A DNA stretch of 64,000 nt from Halegenticoccus soli (GCF_002844195.1 NZ_PEND01000007.1:1-64000); one strand, 5' to 3'; shown: positions 42,844 to 51,073, counted from the stretch's first letter. Program-made: numbers and translations. Notes: generated by a model from the letters alone, not told the origin.

Positions 42844-43149
42844 TCACCGACCGCGAACGAGGTAGTAGGCGCCGCCGACTGCGACCGAGAGCCCGTAACT
42901 GCCGACCAGGAACGGCCCCCAGTAGACCCACAGCGCGTAGTTTGGAAAGAGGACGCTCCCGATCGAACTCCCGACGGTCATGAGGAGGTACCCCGGGTAG
43001 GCGAGCGGCGTCATGAGCCGCGCGTCGAGCCGTCCGACGAGGAGGGGAACGACGAGCAGCGCGTAGACGCCGAGGACGACGGGGCCGGCGAGGAGGTCGC
43101 GCGCGGAGAGAGTCCGTTTTCGCGCAGGCGAGTGCCCTCGGTCGATCAT
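42844..43149 (-). CDS. small membrane protein coupled to the AstE-like gene
   Basis: This 101-aa protein has three hydrophobic helices (about 19-39, 48-68 and 73-96) after a basic N-terminus MIDRGHSPARKRT. Its ATG overlaps the upstream AstE-like stop codon (ATGA), so it is co-translated with that gene. I do not recognise the family. The coupling suggests a membrane partner for the exported hydrolase. Confidence 0.75.
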   Translation of the reverse strand: MIDRGHSPARKRTLSARDLLAGPVVLGVYALLVVPLLVGRLDARLMTPLAYPGYLLMTVGSSIGSVLFPNYALWVYWGPFLVGSYGLSVAVGGAYYLVRGR

Positions 43150-44039
43150 CGGCGCAGCGACTCCTCCCTCACGCTCACGTCGGGTCGGTGAGAGACCCCG
43201 TGCTGGGCGAGGAGCGTCGACGCGAGGAGCTTCGTCCAGCGGACGCGGGTCCGGAGATCGAGCAGGAAGGTCGTCGCCTCGACGATGTAGCCCGGCCGGT
43301 CGAGGTCGCCCACGACCTTGTGGACGAGCAGCGGAGCGTCGCCGTCGATGACGTTTCCGCGGCGGAAGCGGTGGAACGGCATGGCCCACGGGACGTGCTC
43401 GTCGTTCACGTACTCGATCGCCGCGTCGGCGCGCTCGACGGCGTTTCCGACCGCCGCCGGGAAGACCGCCTGGCCGACCGACCCGCGGTGGACCCCGTAG
43501 ATGCCCCGCGCCCAGTGGAGGTCGAGCACGACGTCGGGGTCGTGGCGCTCGACGACCTCCCACAGCGCCCGCGCCAGTTCCGTCGTCGGCTCCTCGCCGG
43601 GCGGGAACTGGCGGTTCAGATCGCCGCCGATCCCGTGGCGCGTCCCCCGCTCGATCGCCACCCGGTTCGCCCGGGGAACCACGACCGCCGTCCCGGAGCG
43701 GAACTCCCACTCCGCGACGTCCTCCGCCGCGAGGTAGCCGCTCCGCTCGCTCCCGTGAACGCCGCCGAAGACCATCGCCGTCGGCCCGGACTCGGGGGCG
43801 TCGACAGTCACGACCTCGGTTTCCTGGTTCGTTCCCGTCAGAATCGTCTCCGTCGTTCGCTTCGCCTCGGCCGCCCCGCCCGCCCGCGCGCGGTCCGGGC
43901 CGTCGGCGTCGACCGGTCCGGGGTCGGCGAGCGCGGAGCCGACCCGGTACCCGAGGTCGGGGTCGAACCCGAGCGCGGCTCCGAGCCCGAGCCCGGCGAC
44001 GCCGACCGATCGCGCGAGGAACGTCCGTCGTCTCATCAT
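43146..44039 (-). CDS. exported succinylglutamate desuccinylase/aspartoacylase-like zinc hydrolase
   Basis: This 297-aa protein has a Tat-type signal (MMRRRTFLARSVGVAGLGLG). The AstE/aspartoacylase core follows: VFGGVHGSERSGYLAAE with zinc ligands His and Glu, VVVPRANRVAIERGTRHG, GDLNRQFPPG and VVLDLHWARGIYGVHRGSVGQ with the third zinc ligand His. It would act outside the membrane on an N-acyl amino acid or peptide-like substrate. It forms an operon with the small membrane protein downstream. Confidence 0.88.
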   Translation of the reverse strand: MMRRRTFLARSVGVAGLGLGAALGFDPDLGYRVGSALADPGPVDADGPDRARAGGAAEAKRTTETILTGTNQETEVVTVDAPESGPTAMVFGGVHGSERSGYLAAEDVAEWEFRSGTAVVVPRANRVAIERGTRHGIGGDLNRQFPPGEEPTTELARALWEVVERHDPDVVLDLHWARGIYGVHRGSVGQAVFPAAVGNAVERADAAIEYVNDEHVPWAMPFHRFRRGNVIDGDAPLLVHKVVGDLDRPGYIVEATTFLLDLRTRVRWTKLLASTLLAQHGVSHRPDVSVREESLRR

Positions 44040-44183
44040 CGGACACCAGTCGTCGCCCGACCATGATTATGTCCCCGATAAGTCCCCGAGCGGTCGGTTC
44101 CGAGACGGAGTCCGCCCGACTTATACGGCTGACAAATGAAAGCACCGTACTTACTCGGCCGGCGGGAGACGACCCAGGTAGGC

Positions 44184-44606
44184 ATGCCCGTCAGAGACCT
44201 CGCAAACAGCAACGTCGTGACCGCGAGCAGAGACGCGTCCGTCCCCGACATCGCCGCGAAGCTCGCCGACGAGAACGTCGGCGCCGTCGTGATCACGGAG
44301 GACGAAAAGCCGGTCGGCGTGGTGACCGACCGCGACATCGTCCTCAAGATTCCGGAGGGTGACGTCACGTCGATGACGGCCGAGGACTTCATCGACGAGG
44401 ACGTCGCGACGGTTCGTGCCGACGCCGAGGGGATCGAACTGGCCCGGACGATCGGCGAGCGGAAGGTGCGGCGGATCCCGGTCGTCGACGACGACGGCAA
44501 ACTCGTCGGCATCGCCACGCTCGACGACATGGTCGCGACCATCGGCGAGGAGCTGGGGGAGGTCGCGGACGTGATCGAAGCGCAGTCGCCGGGCTACTCG
44601 CCGTAA
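44184..44606 (+). CDS. CBS-domain pair protein
   Basis: This 140-aa protein is almost only a CBS pair: MPVRDLANSNVVTASRDASV, VGAVVITEDEKPVGVVTDRDIVLKI, then VATVRADAEGIELARTIGERKVRRIPVVDDDGKLVGIATLDDMV. Such stand-alone pairs bind adenosyl nucleotides and signal energy state. The start at 44184 is used because the ATG at 44136 has no promoter at the right distance. TACTTAC near 44153-44159 sits about 27 nt upstream, and AGGTAG lies close before the ATG. Confidence 0.88.
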   Translation: MPVRDLANSNVVTASRDASVPDIAAKLADENVGAVVITEDEKPVGVVTDRDIVLKIPEGDVTSMTAEDFIDEDVATVRADAEGIELARTIGERKVRRIPVVDDDGKLVGIATLDDMVATIGEELGEVADVIEAQSPGYSP

Positions 44607-44664
44607 CGCCGGTCGCTCCTCCGGTCGTCCGCGAACGCGGTTCAGCGCCGTCGCGAGGAGGCGA

Positions 44665-45753
44665 TCACCCGGTCCCCGCGGACTCGGGGTTGTCCGACTC
44701 GAACTTCCGCCGCATCTCGTCGAAGTAGTCGTCGCCGGTGATCCGGTGGAGCTGGCGGAGCTGGTGGATGTGGACCGCGTGGTAGAAGTCGTTACCGCGG
44801 TAGCCGCGGTTCAGCCCGTACCAGCTCACCTCGCCGGGTACCCTGTACTCCTCCAGGTGGCGCGCAACGGTCGTGATCGCCGCCTGGACCAGCGCCTCGC
44901 TGAACGCGGTTTTTCTGAGCAGCCAGTACTCGTACAGTCCCCACAGCCCGACGTTGAACCCGTTGAGCACGTGCGTCGGCGGGTCGTGCGGGTACTCTTC
45001 GATCCAGTAGTAGCCGTCGTCGTCGACCATGACGGTCCAGGGTCCCCCGCCGGCCGAACGCTTCAGCCGAACGAAGCTCCGGAACACCGCGTCGGCGATC
45101 TCCGCGTACCGTTCTTCGCCCGTCTGCTCGTGCAGTCGGAGGTACGCCGAGAGGGAGGTTCCCTGCGACATCCCCGAGTACCACGGCGGGTCGAGCGTCA
45201 CGCCGGACCCGCCTTTCGCCATCGTGTACGGGAAATAGAGGCTCCCGTCGTCGGTGCGAGTCGCCGTCTCCAGGAAGGCCGCGCCGATTTCTTTCGCCTT
45301 TTCGAGGTACGGATCGCGGCCGATCTCGCGGTGACAGTGCAGGAGGCGCAGCGCGAGCCGCGACGTGCGGAGCGGCATGATTCCACGCTCGCCCCGGATG
45401 GTCGATTCGACCACGTTCGGTAGTTCGTGGACTCTCGCGGCGTCGTAGCGACACTCCGGCGGCTCGCGGCGGTCGTGGATGAACTGCGGGCGCTCCTCGT
45501 ACGGAACCTCCCGCAGGTCGTACGGCTCCCGCTTCGCGGCGACGCCGCCGACGTCGACGGCGCTCGGGGTCGGTCGGGAGGTCGTCGTTTCGGTCGCCGT
45601 CGGGGCGTCGGTCTCGGTCGGCGCGGCGGTCGTCGTCGGCCTCTCCGATCCCGCGGTCGCTCCCTCGCCGCGCGGCGCGTCGGTGACGTCGCTACAACCG
45701 GCTAATCCAGTCGCCAGCAGGGCAGCGAACGCGCGTCGATCCACCCGGGTCAC
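44665..45753 (-). CDS. lipoprotein with D-glucuronyl C5-epimerase C-terminal domain
   Basis: This 362-aa protein has a Tat-like signal (RVDRRAFAALLATGLAGCSD) ending in the lipobox LAGC near residue 20. A Thr/Ala-rich linker leads to an (alpha/alpha)-barrel: LRTSRLALRLLHCHREIG, WYSGMSQGTSLSAYLRLHEQTGEERYA, YYWIEEYPHDPPTHVLNGFNVGLWGLYEYWL, EVSWYGLNRGYRGNDFYHAVHIHQL. That is the GLCE_C / heparosan epimerase pattern. It may epimerise glucuronate to iduronate in surface polysaccharide or S-layer glycan. The catalytic claim rests on family alone. Confidence 0.85.
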   Translation of the reverse strand: MTRVDRRAFAALLATGLAGCSDVTDAPRGEGATAGSERPTTTAAPTETDAPTATETTTSRPTPSAVDVGGVAAKREPYDLREVPYEERPQFIHDRREPPECRYDAARVHELPNVVESTIRGERGIMPLRTSRLALRLLHCHREIGRDPYLEKAKEIGAAFLETATRTDDGSLYFPYTMAKGGSGVTLDPPWYSGMSQGTSLSAYLRLHEQTGEERYAEIADAVFRSFVRLKRSAGGGPWTVMVDDDGYYWIEEYPHDPPTHVLNGFNVGLWGLYEYWLLRKTAFSEALVQAAITTVARHLEEYRVPGEVSWYGLNRGYRGNDFYHAVHIHQLRQLHRITGDDYFDEMRRKFESDNPESAGTG

Positions 45754-45829
45754 CTCCCGCGGCGTCGCGAGGGGCAGCCGTCGCTATCCCGGGGGTCCGG
45801 CGATTCGCGGAGGGGACGTATCGGGGACA

Positions 45830-45886
45830 TACTCTATTCATGTAATACTAGAATACGATGTATTAAATTTCCGGAATGAGATATCA
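45830..45886. promoter_or_regulatory. AT-rich spacer between the epimerase-like and HTH-10 genes
   Basis: This is a very AT-rich island in GC-rich DNA, downstream of the HTH-10 gene and upstream of the epimerase-like gene on the reverse strand. TAATAC (45843-45848) and GTATTA (45860-45865) form a short inverted repeat. It could hold promoter elements or an operator for the epimerase gene. Confidence 0.35.
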
Positions 45887-45926
45887 TCCCCCTCGCGGAT
45901 CGTCTCACCGGCGGGCCGCCGTCGGC

Positions 45927-46580
45927 TCAGCGAACGGTCCGCGCGACGGCCTTCGCCTCGGCTTTCCGGAGGTGTTCGCCCGCGGTCGCTCGCCCGATCC
46001 CGACAGCCGCCGCGATCTCCGCGAGCGTCGTTCGCCGCGGGATCTCGTAGTATCCCATGTCGACCGCGACGGTCAGAAGCTGCCGCTGGCGGTCGGTCAG
46101 CGCCGCCTCGGGATTCCGCGCGTTCCGAGCGTAGTCGCCGGTTCGTTCGAGTTCGACGCCGACCGACTTCGCGGCCTCGTCGATCGCGCGGCGGAGCGCC
46201 CGGCTCCCGCCGAGGAGCGTGACGCGGAGGTCGCCGGTCGCGGTGTATTCGAGCGGCGCGTCGAGGACGATCTCGTTCCGCCGGAGGATCGAGAGCAGCG
46301 ACGCGACCGGATCGGTCGGGACGGAGTGGACGTACGCCACCCCGGTCCTCTCGCCGACGACGTCGCACGCCAGGACGCTCGGGCTCGACGCGAGGAGCTC
46401 CCTTGCGCGGTCGAGGTCGCCCCGGAGCTCGTACGACGCGGCGATCGTGCCGTCGTCGAGTCGGTTGACGCGGCGGATCCCCTCGCGCGTCACCCCCGGC
46501 TCGTCGGCCAGCGCGCACTCCGCCGGGTGAAATCCCCCGGAGCCGGAGTCGATCCGGACCGTCGCGTATCTCGCGCGCAC
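45927..46580 (-). CDS. bacterio-opsin-activator-like HTH-10 transcriptional regulator
   Basis: This 217-aa haloarchaeal regulator has an N-terminal effector-like domain of about 145 residues (ARYATVRIDSGSGGFHPAECAL, then VTLLGGSRALRRAID). The C-terminal HTH-10 domain ALTDRQRQLLTVAVDMGYYEIPRRTTLAEIAAAVGIGRATAGEHLRKAEAKAV follows. The strong conservation of the Y-Y-E-I-P-R turn is typical. It probably controls itself or the nearby epimerase gene, but that is inferred from position. The N-terminal ligand is unknown. Confidence 0.92.
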   Translation of the reverse strand: MRARYATVRIDSGSGGFHPAECALADEPGVTREGIRRVNRLDDGTIAASYELRGDLDRARELLASSPSVLACDVVGERTGVAYVHSVPTDPVASLLSILRRNEIVLDAPLEYTATGDLRVTLLGGSRALRRAIDEAAKSVGVELERTGDYARNARNPEAALTDRQRQLLTVAVDMGYYEIPRRTTLAEIAAAVGIGRATAGEHLRKAEAKAVARTVR

Positions 46581-46754
46581 TGCCGGGACGGAGGAGATGG
46601 GGGGAGATAAATGTGCCAGCGGCGTCCGGCGCTACCTCCATGACCCGCCGCCGCGAACGGACGGACGTGAGACGACCGTTCGATCCGTCCGCGGGGAACC
46701 GACGAACGAGGGCTCGACGGCCGCGCCCGACCGAAGCGGGCGGGCTGGTGATCG

Positions 46755-46761
46755 GGAGGTG
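46755..46761 (+). promoter_or_regulatory. Shine-Dalgarno site for the methyltransferase gene
   Basis: GGAGGTG lies 6 nt before the GTG at 46768, a full match to the 16S rRNA 3' end. It favours this start over the ATG at 46597 and the GTG at 46759, which it overlaps. Confidence 0.6.
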
Positions 46762-46767
46762 TCCCCC

Positions 46768-47331
46768 GTGAAGTGGCTTTTGCGCCGGGCGTTCGCGGAA
46801 CCCCGAGGGGTGCTCGGACGGATCGGCGGCCGAGTGATGGCCCGGACGAACGACGACGCCGTCCGGCGGACGCTCTCGCTGCTCGACGTGCGTCCGACGG
46901 ACCGCGTCCTCGAAGTGGGGTTCGGGCCCGGCGTCGGGATCGAACGAGCGAGCGCGGCGGCGTCCGAGGGGTTCGTCGCGGGGGTCGACGCGTCGGAGGC
47001 GATGGTCGACCAGGCCCGCCGTCGAAACGCGGCGGCGATCGCCTCGGGTCGGGTCGACCTGCGGCTCGGGTCGGCCCTCGACCTCCCGTTCGACGACGAG
47101 TCGTTCGACGCCGCGTTCAGCGTCAACTCGATGCAGGTGTGGCCCGACGCGGCCGCGGGGCTCCGGGAGATCCGACGCGTCCTGAAACCCGGCGGTCGCG
47201 TCGCCGTCGCGTTCACGCCGCGCGCCGGACAGCCGACGGACGAGCTGGTCGGGCTGCTCTCCCGCGCCGGGTTCGAGTCCGTCCAACTCGAAGAAGGAAC
47301 GGCGGCGACGTGCGCGCTGGCGCGGAAGTGA
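46768..47331 (+). CDS. class I SAM-dependent methyltransferase
   Basis: This 187-aa methyltransferase is of the UbiE-like type: VLEVGFGPGVGIERASA (motif I), VAGVDASEAMVDQARRRN, LGSALDLPFDDESFDAAFSVNSMQVWPDAAAGLREIRRVLKPGGRVAVAF. The substrate could be a small molecule or quinone-like ring. MenG/UbiE for menaquinone is not otherwise seen in the window, but this enzyme lacks the typical MenG-specific segments, so I do not assign it. The Shine-Dalgarno site decides the start. Confidence 0.88.
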   Translation: MKWLLRRAFAEPRGVLGRIGGRVMARTNDDAVRRTLSLLDVRPTDRVLEVGFGPGVGIERASAAASEGFVAGVDASEAMVDQARRRNAAAIASGRVDLRLGSALDLPFDDESFDAAFSVNSMQVWPDAAAGLREIRRVLKPGGRVAVAFTPRAGQPTDELVGLLSRAGFESVQLEEGTAATCALARK

Positions 47332-47378
47332 GCCGGATCGTTCATCGGCTCTCAGATCGGCTGCGCCGCCGAGCGCCT

Positions 47379-48227
47379 TCAGCGCGCGGTGTCGTCGCCA
47401 CCGTCGCCGTCGCTCCCCCCTTCTGCCTCCAGCGCGTCGACCAGCAGGCGGATCCGCTCGACGGCGGCGTCTACGAGCGCGGAGCCCTTCTCGCGGGTGG
47501 CGGCCGTCGGGTCGCCGACGTTCCCGGCGGCCGTCAGTTCGGCCATGTCCTCGGCGGTGAGCGCCCAGCCGACCCTGTTGTCGCCGAGCGCATCGTAGTC
47601 AGTGAGCGGCAGCGACTCCTCCGGCGGATCGACCGCCTCCGCGCGGTCCGCGTGGACAAGTTCCGGCAGCAGTTCGAGCATGATGCTCGTCTCGAACTCC
47701 GAGGCGTGAAAGGAGACCTCGCCGGTCCTGATCTCGGCGGCGACGTCCGCGAAGAGCTCCACGAGCGGAACGTGGAACGCCTCGACGCCGTATTCGGTCC
47801 GGAGCCGACGGACGACGATCTCGAGTTCGGGGTCCTGCGCGAGGTAGTGACCGTTGAGCAGGAGGACGCGCTCGACGCCCCACTCGGCGGCCGACGCGCA
47901 GACGTCCGTCACGTAGCGCTGGAACGTCTCCGTGCCGACCGTGAACGTGCCCGGCTTGAACGCGTGGTGGGGGCTGACGCCGTACCAGACGGGGGGCGCA
48001 AGGAGCGCGGGACTGCGCTCGGCGACGCGCTCTGCGATCGCTTCGGGCATGAAGACGTCCACTCCGAGCGGGAGGTGGCGGCCGTGTTGTTCCGTGCTGC
48101 CGACGGGAAGGAGCATCGTGCGGCGGTCCCCGACCGCGGCTTCGACCTCCTCCCACGTCATTTCGGCGAGTCGGTACGGTCGGGCGTTCGTCTCCGAATC
48201 GGCGTCCGGGTTCGCGTCGGCGTTCAT
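47379..48227 (-). CDS. creatininase-family amidohydrolase
   Basis: This 282-aa enzyme has the creatininase metal site LLPVGSTEQHGRHLPLGVDVFMPEAIAERVA (Glu, His, Asp), YGVSPHHAFKPGTFTVG, LLLNGHYLAQDPELEIVV and FHASEFETSIMLELLPELV. Family members hydrolyse creatinine or related cyclic amides; some act in cofactor (F420, mycofactocin) or riboflavin-related chemistry. The start at 48227 is preferred. It lies 96 nt downstream of the symporter gene in the same direction, so it may hydrolyse the imported compound. Confidence 0.9.
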   Translation of the reverse strand: MNADANPDADSETNARPYRLAEMTWEEVEAAVGDRRTMLLPVGSTEQHGRHLPLGVDVFMPEAIAERVAERSPALLAPPVWYGVSPHHAFKPGTFTVGTETFQRYVTDVCASAAEWGVERVLLLNGHYLAQDPELEIVVRRLRTEYGVEAFHVPLVELFADVAAEIRTGEVSFHASEFETSIMLELLPELVHADRAEAVDPPEESLPLTDYDALGDNRVGWALTAEDMAELTAAGNVGDPTAATREKGSALVDAAVERIRLLVDALEAEGGSDGDGGDDTAR

Positions 48228-48323
48228 GCGTCGCGTCACGTTTCGCCGGCGGCGGCGTAAGTCGACCGAGAGCGGTAGTCCGTGCCGGGGAACGGGACGC
48301 GAGGAGCGCCGGCGAACCGCCGT

Positions 48324-49775
48324 TCAGCGCTCGGCGGCCGCGACGTTCCTGTTCGCGCCCGCGTCGGCGTCGACGGTGGCGAGGCTCACCCCGACGATCG
48401 CGGCCAGCGTCACCGGCCAGACGAGGATCGGGAAGTAGTCGGGCAGGAGGTAGAGGTTGCCGATCGAACTCGCCAGCCCGACCGCCGCGCCGGCGAACAC
48501 GCCCGCGCCGGTCGTCCGGTCCCAGAACAGGACGAAGAGCAGCGGCAATCCGAGCGAGACGCCGAGCCCGACGTAGGCGAACTCGATGATCTCGAAGATC
48601 GTCCCGGGGCGGATCCACGCCAGCAAAATGCCGAACCCGGCGGCGATCACGACGACGGCCCGTCCGACGAGGATCAGCGTCCGCTCGTCGGCGTCCGGGT
48701 TCACGTGCGCCTCGTAAAAGCGCGTGACGTCCGAGGAGGTGACGAGCAGCATCGAGTCCGAGGTCGAGAGGACGGCGCTGACGATCGCCGCGAGCAGCAC
48801 GCCGGCGACGACGGGCGGGAACAGGTCGACGATGGCCACCATCGCGACGTTCTCCGGGTTGCCCACGGTGCCGTAGAGGACGCGACCCGAGATGCCGATG
48901 AAGAGCGGCACGGTCAGCCGGAGCGCCTGGAAGGACACCGCGATCACCGACGCCCGGCTGACGAGCCGCTCCGAGCGGATCGCCTGAAACCGCATCAGCG
49001 AGTGCGGTTGGCCGATCGTCCCCATCGCGAAGGTGATCCACACGAGCGCGAAAACGCCCAGCTCCGTCCCGCCGAGGCCGGCGTCCATCCGCAGCAGCGT
49101 CGGCTCGATGGCGTTCGCCTGCGCGACGAATGCCGCCCACCCGCCGACCTCCGCGATCGCGAGAATCGGCAGCGCGACCACCCCGACGAAGATGAGGATG
49201 CCCTGGAAGAAGTCGGTCCACACCGACGCGTTGAAACCGCCGAGGACGGTGTACAGCGCGACCGCGGCCCCGCCGGCGACGATCGCGAGCGAGTAGTCGA
49301 TCCCGAACCCGGTGTCTATCGCCTCGCCGACCGCGATGACCTGCGCGCCCACGTAGGAGACCATGAACACGACGACCGCGAGCGTCGCGACGATCCGAAT
49401 GGCGGGTCCGAGCGGTTCGTCCTCGAACACCCGCGAAACGTGGTCCGTGACCGTGACGCTGTCGACGGCCTCGGACTCGCGGCGCAGCGGCGAGGCGACG
49501 TACCGGTACATCAGGAGCACGACCACGACCATCGTCAGCGAGAACCACAGCCCGCTCAGCCCGAGGGTGAACCCGACGCCGACCCACGCGAAGAACGTCC
49601 ACCCGCTGGCGACCGACGACACGTCCGACACCGCGATCGGCCACGTTCCCACGTCCCGCCCCGCCAGCAGGTAGTCCGACAGCCGCTTCGTCTCCGTCGT
49701 GAAAAAGAAGTACGCGCCGATCGCGATCAGGACGAGCAGATACAGTCCGAAGGTGAGCTGCAAGCCGAGGGACAT
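48324..49775 (-). CDS. sodium:solute symporter (SSS family)
   Basis: This 483-aa protein with about 13 membrane helices shows the SSS landmarks: SDYLLAGRDVGTWPIAVSDVSSVASGWTFFAWVG, YVGAQVIAVGEAIDTGFGI, AIVAGGAAVALYTVLGGFNASVWTDFFQGILIF, and SAVLSTSDSMLLVTSSDVTRFYE. It imports an organic solute with Na+. It follows the 46-aa gene with no gap, so the two are one unit. The creatininase-like enzyme is next downstream. Substrate is unknown, but the enzyme hints at an amide or imidazoline-type compound. Confidence 0.92.
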   Translation of the reverse strand: MSLGLQLTFGLYLLVLIAIGAYFFFTTETKRLSDYLLAGRDVGTWPIAVSDVSSVASGWTFFAWVGVGFTLGLSGLWFSLTMVVVVLLMYRYVASPLRRESEAVDSVTVTDHVSRVFEDEPLGPAIRIVATLAVVVFMVSYVGAQVIAVGEAIDTGFGIDYSLAIVAGGAAVALYTVLGGFNASVWTDFFQGILIFVGVVALPILAIAEVGGWAAFVAQANAIEPTLLRMDAGLGGTELGVFALVWITFAMGTIGQPHSLMRFQAIRSERLVSRASVIAVSFQALRLTVPLFIGISGRVLYGTVGNPENVAMVAIVDLFPPVVAGVLLAAIVSAVLSTSDSMLLVTSSDVTRFYEAHVNPDADERTLILVGRAVVVIAAGFGILLAWIRPGTIFEIIEFAYVGLGVSLGLPLLFVLFWDRTTGAGVFAGAAVGLASSIGNLYLLPDYFPILVWPVTLAAIVGVSLATVDADAGANRNVAAAER

Positions 49776-49916
49776 CTATCGCCGCCCCCACAGCGAGACG
49801 TATCCGCCGGCCCGCTTTTCGTCGATGCGGTAGAGGAGGTACGCCAGGATCGGCGTCGAGACGATCAGCGCGAGGGCGACGAACGTCCCGAACGGTAAGC
49901 CTGTTCCGAGTGTCAT
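49776..49916 (-). CDS. 46-aa membrane protein encoded directly before the symporter
   Basis: This short gene was missed by length cut-offs. It encodes MTLGTGLPFGTFVALALIVS and further residues, one membrane helix, then a cytoplasmic RIDEKRAGGYVSLWGRR tail. Its TAG is followed at once by the symporter ATG, so they are coupled. A TTTATG box (49942-49947) is 27 nt upstream and drives both. Small one-span partners precede several SSS symporters in haloarchaea and bacteria. A stabilising or regulatory subunit is likely but not shown. Confidence 0.8.
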   Translation of the reverse strand: MTLGTGLPFGTFVALALIVSTPILAYLLYRIDEKRAGGYVSLWGRR

Positions 49917-49940
49917 ACCGGAAAGAACGTTCGGAACGCG

Positions 49941-49949
49941 GCATAAATC
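49941..49949 (-). promoter_or_regulatory. TATA box of the symporter operon
   Basis: Reverse-strand GATTTATGC is centred about 28 nt before the ATG at 49916. Confidence 0.6.
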
Positions 49950-50103
49950 CTGCTCGTCACTTCGTCGATCTTTCAGGGGAGCCTACACCACCCGAATGAT
50001 TTACGGCGGTGATCGGCGATGCTACGGTAGGGCCGAGACAGTCGGCGACGCGCGGTCCCCCCGATTGAACGGCCGGAAACAGCACCGTTTCCGTGACAGG
50101 GCC

Positions 50104-50448
50104 ATGAAACGGAGTACGCAAAACACAGAGACGAACCGCGGAGGAACGGAACCGGAAGGCGATCTCCCCTCCGAATCAGCCGTCCCGGGCTACGGTGACG
50201 AGGACGTCCTGGCCGATCTGGAAGAGCGCGTCACCGACGTTCTGGCTCGGGAATTTCGTCCGCCGGCCCGTCGAGCGCTGAACCGCTGGACCGTCCTGAG
50301 CGTGAGCGGGCTGGTGAGCGTGCTCGGCTCGTACTACCATCTCGCGGTTTTTTCGATGCTCTCGACGAGCGGCTGGGCGAGTTTGGCGTTCGGACTGCTC
50401 ACGTTCTGCGGCCTGTCCTCGCTCCGGCCGGCCATCTTCGATCGCTGA
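50104..50448 (+). CDS. small membrane protein, function unknown
   Basis: This 114-aa protein begins MKRSTQNTETNRGGTEPEGD. Acidic and soluble residues come first (to about 60), with EDVLADLEERVTDVLAREFRPP as a helix. Two membrane segments follow (about 67-88 and 91-108). No known family was recognised. The start at 50104 has no clear TATA box; the in-frame ATG at 49996 adds an Arg-rich stretch that does not look coded. Codon third positions are less GC-biased than in neighbours. Confidence 0.65.
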   Translation: MKRSTQNTETNRGGTEPEGDLPSESAVPGYGDEDVLADLEERVTDVLAREFRPPARRALNRWTVLSVSGLVSVLGSYYHLAVFSMLSTSGWASLAFGLLTFCGLSSLRPAIFDR

Positions 50449-50526
50449 AAGGCGATTCGGGCTGGCTCTCAGTCGGACCGGGATCGTCCAGGCGTCACGG
50501 CGCAAGAAGACGGCCAGCACGGGTAT

Positions 50527-50691
50527 ATGACGACGTTCGCCGATCCGAGACGACATCCTTCACCAGGCACGCCGCTGTCGATTACACCTGATCCGCAGCT
50601 CGAAACAGTCCTGCCGAACCTCGGCTGCGAGACGGACGGTACTGACGTCGCGGAGCAAGACGGTACCGCGAACATCGGGCGGCCGGTTTAA
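50527..50691 (+). CDS. possible 54-aa protein
   Basis: A 55-codon frame (MTTFADPRRHPSPGTPLSIT and on) lies in an otherwise empty stretch. The second half is acidic (DGTDVAEQDGT), as haloarchaeal proteins are, but GC3 is only moderately raised and no motif is visible. No good ribosome site or TATA spacing is seen. I list it with low confidence; the region may be non-coding or decayed. Confidence 0.25.
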   Translation: MTTFADPRRHPSPGTPLSITPDPQLETVLPNLGCETDGTDVAEQDGTANIGRPV

Positions 50692-50900
50692 CGGCCGCCA
50701 GAGGCGACGAACTCCCTCATTCCAATCGAGGGGTTCGCGTCGATCCCATCTCGTTCGCTTCGTGGTTGGGCGGCCAGTGATGCAGAAATGTGAACCCCCG
50801 AGAGACGGTCGCCTCGCTTCGCTCGGCGCTGCGACTCTCGTGGTTCAAATCCTTTGCGAGTACATCTCCCGCTCCTCACTTCGTTCGTCGCAGGAAGATG
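50692..50900. other. tRNA-flanking spacer with an inverted T-arm-like copy
   Basis: No gene is seen in these 209 nt. GGTTCAAATCCT (50842-50853) is the exact reverse complement of AGGATTTGAACC (50910-50921), which lies in the tRNA T arm. Such debris next to a tRNA gene is what past integration of mobile elements leaves behind. Confidence 0.4.
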
Positions 50901-50974
50901 GGCGCTACAGGATTTGAACCCGTGACAACTTGGTCCGAAGCCAAGCACTCTGTCCAGACTGAGCTAAGCGCCCG
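50901..50974 (-). tRNA. tRNA-Arg (anticodon UCG)
   Basis: The reverse strand folds as a full 74-nt cloverleaf. The acceptor stem is GGGCGCT/AGCGCCC, the D arm GCTC with GAGT, the anticodon stem CTTGG/CCAAG with loop CTTCGGA, and the T arm ACGGG-TTCAAAT-CCTGT. Loop bases 34-36 read TCG, so it decodes CGA and probably CGG. There is no intron and CCA is not encoded. A TTTAAA box is about 28 nt upstream of its 5' end. Confidence 0.95.
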
Positions 50975-50999
50975 TACTCTACCCTTGCGCGGCACTCGG

Positions 51000-51008
51000 T
51001 TTTAAATC
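51000..51008 (-). promoter_or_regulatory. TATA box of the tRNA-Arg gene
   Basis: Reverse-strand GATTTAAA ends about 27 nt upstream of the mature tRNA 5' end at 50974. Confidence 0.6.
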
Positions 51009-51042
51009 ACGTGGTTTCGATCGCGGGCGCTCGCTTCGCGTC

Positions 51043-51051
51043 ATTTATACC
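51043..51051 (+). promoter_or_regulatory. TATA box of the UbiA-type prenyltransferase gene
   Basis: ATTTATACC is centred 27 nt before the ATG at 51074, a leaderless arrangement. Confidence 0.65.
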
Positions 51052-51073
51052 GGCCCGCCGGGCAGGAATCCGT

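Noticed and set aside
46768-47331. Calling the methyltransferase MenG/UbiE
   Set aside because: Only generic SAM-binding motifs are present and it lies far from the men genes.
50790-51005. 71-codon frame across the tRNA-Arg gene
   Set aside because: The middle of the translation is antisense tRNA; such frames are commonly annotated as spurious proteins.
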